32,178 nucleotides of DNA from Sphingomonadales bacterium (GTDB lineage: Bacteria > Pseudomonadota > Alphaproteobacteria > Sphingomonadales > Kordiimonadaceae), in contig JAALKD010000029.1 of NCBI GenBank assembly GCA_011088215.1, positions 8,636 to 40,813 on the forward strand. The letters run 5' to 3'. The notes under the pieces were generated by a model. It did no database searches. It saw only the letters and a program-made list of their open reading frames with translations, and was not told the origin of the DNA. The position numbers and the translations under genes were made by a program. Shown here piece by piece: positions 25,675 through 32,178 of the stretch; within the stretch, counting starts at the first letter, position 1; each line of letters starts with the position of its first letter.

Positions 25675-27288
25675 ATGGCAATATTTGAGACAGAGATTGA
25701 TCCACAATCGGCAGTCTATAAGGCTAACTATGATGTCATGTTGGGTGCAGTGGACGAATTTCGTGCCATTGAGCGGCTTGTCATCGACAAAGCAACCGAG
25801 AAAGCCCCGCGTTATATCAAACGGGGCCTGTTGCCGCCGCGAGAACGATTGACGCGGCTTCTGGACCCGGGCGCGCCGTTTCTGGAGTTGTCTACCTTAT
25901 GTGGTTACATGCAGCAAGGCGACAAGGACGGCAGCGGTGCTGGCGGCAGCTGCATCGTCGGTATTGGTTATGTTAGCGGTGTCCGCGCCATGATCATGGT
26001 GGATGATTATCTGACAAAAGGCGGCACAATCACAGAACTTGCAGGCAAGAAACGCCGCCGGATGATGGATCTGGCGCTTGAGAATAAACTGCCGTTGATC
26101 ACGCTGGCGCAAAGCGGCGGCGGGGATCTTAAGTCGTTAGGCGACTGGTTCGGGCCGTCGGGTGGTGGTTTTGCCATGCAAGCCAAGTTGTCAGCGGCGG
26201 GCATTCCGCAAATCACCGTTGTGCACGGCAGCGCTACAGCGGGCGGCGCATACCAACCCGGTCTGTCGGACTATGTTGTGATGATCCGTAAACAGTCGAC
26301 CGTTTATTTGGCGGGCCCGCCCCTGCTAAAGGCGGCGACGGGGGAGATCGCAACTGATGAAGAAATTGGCGGCGCCGAGATGCACAGCGAAATTGCAGGC
26401 ACGTCTGATTACTTGGCGGAAAATGACGCAGACGGAATCCGAATTGCGCGCGAAATTGTTGAAAACCTGGGCTGGAATAAAGGTTTTTCAGTTGGTTCGC
26501 CGGTGAGTTTTGATGATCCAAAACTGCCTGCAGAGGAATTGTTGGGGCTTGTGCCGGTCGACCCTAAAACGCCGTATGATGTACGTGAAATTATCGCCCG
26601 TATTGTTGATGGGTCTGACTATCTGGATTTTAAAGCCGGCTTTGACATTGGAACAGTGTGTGGTCATGTGAAAATTCATGGCCTTACCTGCGGTGTCATT
26701 GGCAACAACGCTCCAATAACGGCGCGCGGTGCTGCAAAGGCTGCTCAGTTTATTCAGCTGTGCGAGCAATCAGGCACGCCGCTTCTGTATTTGCATAACA
26801 CCACCGGGTTTTTGGTCGGCACGGAGGCAGAGCAGGCCGGTATTATTAAACACGGTGCCAAGTTAATCCAGGCGGTAACCAACAGCACGGTTCCAGCGAT
26901 CAGTGTTGTTGTTGGTGGCTCATACGGGGCAGGTAATTATGCCATGTGTGGCCGTGGCATGGAGCCACGCTTCATGTTTGCGTGGCCGCGCAGCGTCGTG
27001 TCGGTTATGGGGCCAGCTCAGGCGGGCAGCGTTATGCGCCAGGTGGGGGAGGCCAAAATGGCGCGACACAATGCGGTGAACCATGACCTGCTGGACGCAA
27101 TGGAAAAAGACGTTGTCGATACTATGGAGGCCAAGTCGCGCGCGCTGGCAAACACTGCTCGCCTCTGGGACGACGGCATGATCGATCCGCGTGACACTCG
27201 TAGTATTGTTGCCTTTGTCCTCAGCGTTTGCCGTGAGGGCGACGGGCGACGCCTCAACTCAAACAGCTTTGGCGTGGCGCGACTGTAG
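25675..27288 (+). CDS. Acyl-CoA carboxylase carboxyltransferase (beta) subunit, MCC/GCC family
   Basis: A 537-residue carboxyltransferase that moves CO2 from carboxybiotin to an acyl- or enoyl-CoA. It has the two crotonase-like halves of the family: N-half with SARG-like AQSGGGDLKSLGDWF and GSATAGGAYQPGLSDYVVMI, and C-half with NNAPITARGAAKAAQFIQLC, NTTGFLVGTEAEQAGIIKHGAKL and VVVGGSYGAGNYAMCGR. Length and C-half match methylcrotonyl- and geranyl-CoA carboxylase beta subunits. The N-half segment before AGIPQ reads GPSGGGFAMQAKLS, where typical MCC beta has DRDHFGRIFYNQA, so the substrate pocket is altered. It pairs with the biotin subunit encoded two genes downstream. In MCC the substrate is 3-methylcrotonyl-CoA and in GCC geranyl-CoA. 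Which applies here, if either, is open. Confidence 0.9.
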   Translation: MAIFETEIDPQSAVYKANYDVMLGAVDEFRAIERLVIDKATEKAPRYIKRGLLPPRERLTRLLDPGAPFLELSTLCGYMQQGDKDGSGAGGSCIVGIGYVSGVRAMIMVDDYLTKGGTITELAGKKRRRMMDLALENKLPLITLAQSGGGDLKSLGDWFGPSGGGFAMQAKLSAAGIPQITVVHGSATAGGAYQPGLSDYVVMIRKQSTVYLAGPPLLKAATGEIATDEEIGGAEMHSEIAGTSDYLAENDADGIRIAREIVENLGWNKGFSVGSPVSFDDPKLPAEELLGLVPVDPKTPYDVREIIARIVDGSDYLDFKAGFDIGTVCGHVKIHGLTCGVIGNNAPITARGAAKAAQFIQLCEQSGTPLLYLHNTTGFLVGTEAEQAGIIKHGAKLIQAVTNSTVPAISVVVGGSYGAGNYAMCGRGMEPRFMFAWPRSVVSVMGPAQAGSVMRQVGEAKMARHNAVNHDLLDAMEKDVVDTMEAKSRALANTARLWDDGMIDPRDTRSIVAFVLSVCREGDGRRLNSNSFGVARL

Positions 27289-27310
27289 GCGACGAGCGCG
27301 GAGAAATTAT

Positions 27311-28123
27311 ATGTCCTTACCTGAATGTCATGAATTATTGCTAAGCGAGGCCAACGGTATTCTATCGGTTACACTTAACCGTCCGCATAAGCGCAATGCC
27401 ATGAACGAGCGGCTTGTGAGTGAGCTGATTAGTGTGTTCGCTGGCATCGAGGACGATCGCACGGTCAGAGCTGTTACGCTGCGCGGTGCTGGTGGTAATT
27501 TTTGCGCGGGCGGTGATATCTCCGGCATGCATGATCAAACAGCGAGTGATAAAGCTGCCGCTGACAAGGCGATGTGGGAGTTCAATCGAAGCTTCGGGCG
27601 CATGGTGACGAAGATCAACGCCGCGCCGCAGGTGGTTATTGCAATGCTGGAAGGCGCTGTACTCGGTGGCGGGCTGGGCCTTGCTTGTATCTCAGATGTC
27701 GCCATCGCTGATAGAAACGCAAAAATGGGCATGCCAGAAACCGGACTTGGGATTATCCCGGCGCAAATCGCGCCATTTGTAGTGGCGCGCATCGGCATAA
27801 CGGCGGCGCGGCGGCTGGCACTGCTTGGTGATTGGATGGACGGCGATGAGGCAAGGGCGCTGGGTATCGCTCACTACGTCACCGAAGGAGCAGGTGCCAT
27901 GGAAGCAGAACTAGCGTCGGTTTTGAAACGGCTGGTAAAAACTGCGCCGGGTGCCAATGCATTGACCAAAAAATTATTACTAAGTGTTGGCTCTGTAGAA
28001 CATGAAGCGCTGCTTGATCAAGCAGCTGATTGGTTTGCTGAGGCGTTGGGCAGCGACGAAGGTGTTGAGGGCACAAAGGCGTTCATAGAGAAAAGAAAAC
28101 CCCGCTGGACGGAGGACGCCTAG
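27311..28123 (+). CDS. Enoyl-CoA hydratase/isomerase, methylglutaconyl- or isohexenylglutaconyl-CoA hydratase-like
   Basis: A 270-residue crotonase-fold enzyme. Oxyanion-hole segments are NFCAGGDI (about 63-70) and LGGGLGLA (about 118-125). One catalytic glutamate, E143 in MPETGLG, is present, whereas the second canonical one (in GGGCEL of typical hydratases) is glycine. The following GIIPAQIAPFVV matches the LiuC/AtuE group, which hydrates 3-methylglutaconyl- or isohexenylglutaconyl-CoA. ATG 27311 is chosen because GGAG lies seven bases upstream and the upstream frame overlaps the carboxyltransferase. It sits between the two carboxylase genes, as in liu and atu operons, and is followed by a 3-bp gap. 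It likely acts directly on the carboxylated product. Confidence 0.9.
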   Translation: MSLPECHELLLSEANGILSVTLNRPHKRNAMNERLVSELISVFAGIEDDRTVRAVTLRGAGGNFCAGGDISGMHDQTASDKAAADKAMWEFNRSFGRMVTKINAAPQVVIAMLEGAVLGGGLGLACISDVAIADRNAKMGMPETGLGIIPAQIAPFVVARIGITAARRLALLGDWMDGDEARALGIAHYVTEGAGAMEAELASVLKRLVKTAPGANALTKKLLLSVGSVEHEALLDQAADWFAEALGSDEGVEGTKAFIEKRKPRWTEDA

Positions 28124-28126
28124 GCC

Positions 28127-30097
28127 ATGGAGAAAATCCTTATTGCAAACCGCGGCGAAATAGCGGTTCGGGTGATCAAAACTGCTCGGGAAATGGGTTA
28201 TCGCACTGTCGCCGTATACAGCGAAGCGGATGCGGATGCGCTGCATGTGGCGGTAGCTGACGAAGCCGTTTGCATTGGCCCAGCCCCGGTAGGTGAAAGT
28301 TATTTGGTGATAGAAAACATTCTCGCTGCAGCCAAGGAAACTGGGGCTGATGCGGTCCACCCCGGATATGGTTTCCTATCTGAAAACGCTGACTTCGCCA
28401 GGGCCTGTGCGGATGCTGGCGTTACTTTCATTGGACCAAGCGCAGATGCAATTGAATTGATGGGCAGCAAACGGCTGTCGAAAATCGCTATGCAGGAGGC
28501 GGGCGTACCCTGTGTGCCCGGCTATGAAGGTGCAGAGCAGAGCGATGATGTTTTTGCCGCAGAAGCTGAAGGAATTGGCTATCCGTTGATGATCAAGGCG
28601 TCCGCTGGCGGCGGTGGGCGCGGTATGCGGCTAGCTGCGGCGGCGGACGAGTTGAAAGAACAGCTCAGGACGGCGCGGTCAGAAGCCCAAAACGCCTTCG
28701 GCAGTGGCGAATTGATTTTGGAAAAAGCCATTATCGGGCCGCGCCACATTGAGTTTCAGGTCTTCGGCGACAGCCACGGCAACATTGTACACCTTTTCGA
28801 GCGTGACTGCTCTATCCAGCGTCGCCACCAAAAAGTGGTTGAAGAAGCACCGAGTCCGTTTATGACAGAGGAGCTGCGCGAGAAAATGGGGGCGGCGGCA
28901 GTTAAGGCGGCCACCGCGTGTAGTTATTACGGTGCCGGAACAGTTGAGTTTTTAGTCGATGAAGACCGGAATTTTTACTTCTTGGAAATGAACACACGCT
29001 TGCAAGTTGAACATCCGGTTACCGAATGCGTAGCCGGTGTTGATCTGGTTGCCTGGCAATTTCTGGTGGCGGAAGGCGAAGCATTACCGCTGGCGCAAGA
29101 GGAAATCCGGTTGACTGGGCACGCCGTTGAAGTGCGATTGTATGCGGAAGATCCAGATGAGGGTTTTATGCCGCAAACCGGAACGGCGCATGGTTGGCAC
29201 ATACCTGACAGGGACGGTGTCCGCATTGATCACGGACTACAAATCGGCCAAATGGTCAGTTCGCATTATGATCCGATGTTGGCGAAAATTGTTGGCTACG
29301 GCCCAACCCGGTTGGCGGCACGTAGGCGGCTGATATCGGCGCTGAGTGATTGCGCGTTGCTGGGTGTCGCGCATAACCGAAAGTTTCTGCAAGATGTTGT
29401 TCGCCATCCAGTATTTGCGGAGGGCAGCGCAACCACAGCCTTTCTGGCTCAGCACTTCGGAGACGGAAAAACAGAAACAGCGAACCGCACGCAAGTGCGA
29501 GCGATTACTCGGGCGGCGATGATTTTTGTTCTTGGCGGTAATGCGGTTGAAGGGGCGACTCCTTGGGACAGTTCTGCCGGTCACAACGCTACTTTGTCGC
29601 TCAACGTTGATGGCACCCGGTACCATGTTCAGGTTCAACAGGATGGCCGCGAATTTATTGTTGTGGTGAGTGAAAACGAAGTAGCGTTGCAATTTGTAGC
29701 CCGCTCTCACGATCAATGCACTGTCGTCGAAGACGGTGTCAGGTCATCTTTCTATTATGCGAAGGTGAACGGCACTGTATTCATTGACGGTGCCGCTGGT
29801 CACGTGGGGGTCACGAATGTTACGCAAGAACCCGCAGTTGCTGGTGCGGACGGTGGCGACGGTCGGGTTAAAGCGCCAATGGACGGTGCGGTCATAGACG
29901 TGCGCGTGACTGAAGGCGACACAGTTGCAGCGGGTGAAGTGTTGGTGGTGATGGAAGCCATGAAGATGGAACATTCACTGAAGGCCACTATGGACGGCAC
30001 GGTAAAAACGGTTTCTACAGCGATTGGTGATCAGGTGAAAAGCAGGCAAATATTGGCGGTTGTAGAAGCGATGGAAGAAGGCGAGGATAATTCCTGA
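28127..30097 (+). CDS. Acyl-CoA carboxylase biotin-carboxylase/BCCP (alpha) subunit, MCC/GCC family
   Basis: A 656-residue biotin-dependent carboxylase subunit that carboxylates its own biotin with ATP and bicarbonate. Domain order: biotin carboxylase N-terminal domain (MEKILIANRGEIAVR), ATP-grasp (about 115-320, with KASAGGGGRGMR and EMNTRLQVEHPVTE), biotin-carboxylase C-terminal domain (to about 445), a BT-type linker (about 465-570) and a C-terminal carrier domain where K613 in EAMKMEH is the biotinylation site. This architecture and length are those of LiuD and AtuF. The stop overlaps the AtuA-like start (TGATG), so the two are translationally coupled. Alpha/beta assembly with the carboxyltransferase of this cluster is expected. 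A biotin ligase must come from elsewhere. Confidence 0.93.
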   Translation: MEKILIANRGEIAVRVIKTAREMGYRTVAVYSEADADALHVAVADEAVCIGPAPVGESYLVIENILAAAKETGADAVHPGYGFLSENADFARACADAGVTFIGPSADAIELMGSKRLSKIAMQEAGVPCVPGYEGAEQSDDVFAAEAEGIGYPLMIKASAGGGGRGMRLAAAADELKEQLRTARSEAQNAFGSGELILEKAIIGPRHIEFQVFGDSHGNIVHLFERDCSIQRRHQKVVEEAPSPFMTEELREKMGAAAVKAATACSYYGAGTVEFLVDEDRNFYFLEMNTRLQVEHPVTECVAGVDLVAWQFLVAEGEALPLAQEEIRLTGHAVEVRLYAEDPDEGFMPQTGTAHGWHIPDRDGVRIDHGLQIGQMVSSHYDPMLAKIVGYGPTRLAARRRLISALSDCALLGVAHNRKFLQDVVRHPVFAEGSATTAFLAQHFGDGKTETANRTQVRAITRAAMIFVLGGNAVEGATPWDSSAGHNATLSLNVDGTRYHVQVQQDGREFIVVVSENEVALQFVARSHDQCTVVEDGVRSSFYYAKVNGTVFIDGAAGHVGVTNVTQEPAVAGADGGDGRVKAPMDGAVIDVRVTEGDTVAAGEVLVVMEAMKMEHSLKATMDGTVKTVSTAIGDQVKSRQILAVVEAMEEGEDNS

Positions 30098-31878
30098 TGG
30101 ACAAGAAAGTTCGCATCGGCGGCGCGTCCGCCTTTTACGGCGACAGTCAGCTTGCCGCCCGCCAACTGGTTGACAAGGGCGATGTTGACTATCTGGTCTT
30201 CGACTATCTTGCTGAAGTCACCATGGCCATATTGGCCCGTGCAAACGTGCGTGACCCTGGGCTTGGCTATGCGCTTGATTTTGTTGCTGTTGCAATGAAA
30301 GACGTTCTCGCTGACTGCGCAAAAAAAGGCATTAAAGTTGTTGCCAATGCGGGCGGTGTCAATGTGCCCGACTGTATTGCTGCCTTGCAGGAGCTAGCCG
30401 ATGCACAAGGCCTTTCGCTGACCATCGCAGGTGTTTACGGCGATGACCTGTCAGGCAGGGCCGCTGAGATTTCATCCACAGGAATGCCGGATAATGATAG
30501 CGGACAGCCTCTGCCAGATGAGCTGGCCAGCATGAACGCATACCTGGGGGCGAAACCCATCGCTGATGCGCTGGCCGCGGGGGCGGATGTGGTTGTTACC
30601 GGCCGGGTGGTTGACAGCGCTGTTGTGCTTGGGCCTTTGATCTATGAATTTGACTGGTCGATGGATGATTATGATCGACTGGCGCAAGGGTCGCTTGCTG
30701 GCCACGTACTTGAGTGCGGGGCCCAGTGCACTGGCGGCAACTTCACCGATTGGCATCTTGTGCCGGACTATTCAAACATCAGTTATCCGGTTGCGGAAAT
30801 TTCTGCAGACGGTGATTTTACTGTCGAAATCCCGCCCGGCACTGGCGGCATGGTCACTCGCGGCACAGTGGGCGAACAGATACTCTACGAGATCGGTGAC
30901 CCGGCCAATTATTTGCTGCCTGATGTGGCCTGCGATTTCAGCGGGGTGGCTCTTAACGGCGTTGCAAAGGATCGTATCAAGGTTAGTGGTGCCAAGGGCC
31001 GCGCGCCGGGGCCGGATTATAAAGTTTGTGCCACTTATATTGATGGCTACCGGTTGATGGGTAGTTATTTCATTGCGGGTCCCCGCGCAGCCGATAAGGC
31101 ACGAACTGGCGCTGAGGCTTGGGTTAAGCGCGTTCGCAATGTATTTGAGGAAAAGGGCATTGCCGACTTCCGCGACGTATCGATCGAGATTATCGGGTCG
31201 GAAAGTGTTTACGGTCCAAACGCCCGTGATCTGGATAGTCGTGAGGTTATGTGTAAGTTTGGCTTGCACCATGATGACAAGCGCGCGCTTGCTTTCGCGT
31301 CTGCTGAGTTGGCCTATCTGGGGACGTCCGGCACCCCAGGCATGTCGGGCCTAGGTGGTGGTCGAGTACGTTCACAGCCCTTGATGCGCATACATTCTGG
31401 ATTGATTCCAAAATCAGATATCTTAGTGAAGGTACAGGTTGACGATACCGTCATTACCGAAGCCGTTTACGGTGCAAGCGGGAGTTCAGAGCCTGCCATT
31501 TGTCCAAAAATGCAAATAGAGGGAGTGCCTGCTGGTGGCGAACTGATCGAGGTGCCGCTGGAAAAACTGGCCTATGCCCGTAGCGGTGACAAGGGCAACA
31601 AAGCCAACATTGGCCTTATGGCGCGTGAAGCCCGCTTCCTACCGATTATTGAAAATCAGGTAACTGCCGAGGCGGTTGCAGCATATTTTTCCCACGCGAT
31701 GACAGGTACTGTCACCCGTTTCGCTTTGCCGGGCTTCGGCGCTTACAACTTTCTGATGACCGAGGCACTGGGCGGCGGCGCAACTGCATCAGTGCGGATG
31801 GACACACAGGGTAAGGCCTACGGGCAAATGCTATTGTCGCTACAGGTGAAGGTGCCCGCTGATTGGGGTTTGGTTTAA
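30097..31878 (+). CDS. AtuA-family (DUF1446) protein of acyclic terpene utilisation type
   Basis: A 593-residue cytoplasmic protein. Residues about 4-450 form the DUF1446/AtuA domain (start VRIGGASAFYGDSQLAARQL, then VANAGGVNVPDC, VVTGRVVDSAVVLGPLIYEF and LECGAQCTGGNFTDW). Residues about 485-590 form the small AtuA-like C-terminal domain (VPLEKLAYARSGDKGNKANIG). AtuA was named from the citronellol/geraniol (atu) cluster of Pseudomonas, but its reaction is unknown to me. Having both domains in one chain is the long form of the family. The gene is the last of the catabolic run, and the coupling TGATG with the carboxylase alpha subunit suggests stoichiometric or complex-forming roles. It converges on the allantoicase gene across 21 bp. 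Confidence 0.9.
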   Translation: MDKKVRIGGASAFYGDSQLAARQLVDKGDVDYLVFDYLAEVTMAILARANVRDPGLGYALDFVAVAMKDVLADCAKKGIKVVANAGGVNVPDCIAALQELADAQGLSLTIAGVYGDDLSGRAAEISSTGMPDNDSGQPLPDELASMNAYLGAKPIADALAAGADVVVTGRVVDSAVVLGPLIYEFDWSMDDYDRLAQGSLAGHVLECGAQCTGGNFTDWHLVPDYSNISYPVAEISADGDFTVEIPPGTGGMVTRGTVGEQILYEIGDPANYLLPDVACDFSGVALNGVAKDRIKVSGAKGRAPGPDYKVCATYIDGYRLMGSYFIAGPRAADKARTGAEAWVKRVRNVFEEKGIADFRDVSIEIIGSESVYGPNARDLDSREVMCKFGLHHDDKRALAFASAELAYLGTSGTPGMSGLGGGRVRSQPLMRIHSGLIPKSDILVKVQVDDTVITEAVYGASGSSEPAICPKMQIEGVPAGGELIEVPLEKLAYARSGDKGNKANIGLMAREARFLPIIENQVTAEAVAAYFSHAMTGTVTRFALPGFGAYNFLMTEALGGGATASVRMDTQGKAYGQMLLSLQVKVPADWGLV

Positions 31879-31899
31879 ACCGCTGATAATCAGCCAGCT

Positions 31900-32178
31900 T
31901 TATGGGCTGGGTTTGCCGAAAAGGCGCAATCGGCTGACACCGCCGTCCGGGAAAATATTCATTCGGACATGGGTAACCGGACCAGTGGACTCGTTCGGCG
32001 GGAAGGTATGTTCAGCGTCGGCTGTTAACGGCTGTTTGGCCAACAGCTCACTCCATTCTCCGCTTTCACTGGCAATTGTCTCGTCGTCGCTGTGTTCTAT
32101 ACAGGCAGCTTGCAATGATACAAACGCTGGGTAATTGCCCTTGAAGTAGGCGGTATCGACCAGTATTTTCTCAATTGT
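31900..32178 (-). CDS. alc: Allantoicase, C-terminal part (cut by window end)
   Basis: On the minus strand the frame is open from the window edge to TAA at 31902-31900, giving the last 92 residues. Allantoicase signatures are readable: VDTAYFKGNYP near the edge (family VDTAHFKGNYPD) and THVRMNIFPDGGVSRLRLFG at the end. The enzyme hydrolyses allantoate to ureidoglycolate and urea in purine degradation. The start lies outside the window. The TTG at 32115 is internal and not a start. The histidine common in the first motif (TAHFKG) is tyrosine here. This marks the beginning of a probable purine-catabolism region unrelated to the acyl-CoA cluster. Confidence 0.88.
   Translation of the reverse strand, partial: TIEKILVDTAYFKGNYPAFVSLQAACIEHSDDETIASESGEWSELLAKQPLTADAEHTFPPNESTGPVTHVRMNIFPDGGVSRLRLFGKPSP

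Noticed and set aside
27191..27310. Upstream extension of the enoyl-CoA hydratase
   Set aside because: It runs through the end of the carboxyltransferase gene in another frame. ATG 27311 has a ribosome site and gives the normal crotonase N-terminus.
22651..31878. Assignment as a plain leucine-degradation (liu) operon
   Set aside because: No HMG-CoA lyase, the dehydrogenases lack the isovaleryl-type ending, the carboxyltransferase segment is not MCC-like, and an AtuA homologue is present.
31891..31910. Short hairpin between the convergent AtuA-like and allantoicase genes as a terminator
   Set aside because: Only five base pairs in either register and no T-run, and it overlaps the allantoicase stop codon. 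Too weak to call.

Overview
The window looks like chromosomal DNA of a Gram-negative, free-living, aerobic bacterium, most likely a proteobacterium and probably an alphaproteobacterium. Evidence for this is the glutathione-linked formaldehyde pathway, the VC_2705-type sodium:solute symporter with its DUF4212 partner, several secreted amidohydrolases, a MacA/MacB-like efflux system and an Atu/Liu-type acyl-CoA carboxylase cluster. The taxon is inferred from protein families only. No rRNA, tRNA, CRISPR array, IS element or phage gene was seen. Coding density is very high, and no gene-free stretch exceeds about 250 bp.

Layout. (1) 1-1951: the tail of an unidentified gene, then a ferric-reductase-like/Rieske fusion and a membrane-anchored cysteine-motif protein, joined by overlapping stop/start codons. 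(2) 2093-4163: DUF4212 small subunit plus sodium:solute symporter. (3) 4169-5395 (-): exported amidohydrolase. (4) 5638-9779: efflux operon made of a HlyD-type adaptor, a LolD/MacB-like ATPase broken by a one-base frameshift, and two FtsX-type permeases. (5) 9797-12695 (-): an operon coding for a fluoroacetate-dehalogenase-like hydrolase and an atypical LeuC/LeuD pair. (6) 12891-16345: a large exported beta-propeller/amidohydrolase protein, also broken by a one-base frameshift. (7) 16474-18449: the FrmA/FrmB formaldehyde detoxification pair, preceded by a perfect 11-bp inverted repeat that overlaps a good promoter candidate. (8) 18451-19746 (-): a third exported amidohydrolase. (9) 19909-31878: nine tightly packed genes coding for an acyl-CoA synthetase, an AraC regulator, two acyl-CoA dehydrogenases, a glutathione transferase, both acyl-CoA carboxylase subunits, an enoyl-CoA hydratase and an AtuA-family protein. 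(10) 31900-32178 (-): the C-terminal part of allantoicase, cut by the window end.

How the genes work together. The nine-gene cluster reads as a catabolic route: activation of a branched acid to its CoA thioester, alpha-beta dehydrogenation, biotin-dependent carboxylation of the enoyl-CoA, then hydration. This is the chemistry of acyclic terpene (Atu) or leucine (Liu) degradation. The AtuA homologue and the atypical carboxyltransferase point away from a plain leucine/MCC operon, and no HMG-CoA lyase is present. The substrate is therefore open, and this is the most promising system in the window. The second most interesting unit is the dehalogenase-leuCD operon, where the hydrolase carries the full fluoroacetate dehalogenase residue set and LeuC departs from the biosynthetic signature. 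Two independent single-base frameshifts in otherwise well-preserved genes may be sequencing errors rather than true pseudogenes.
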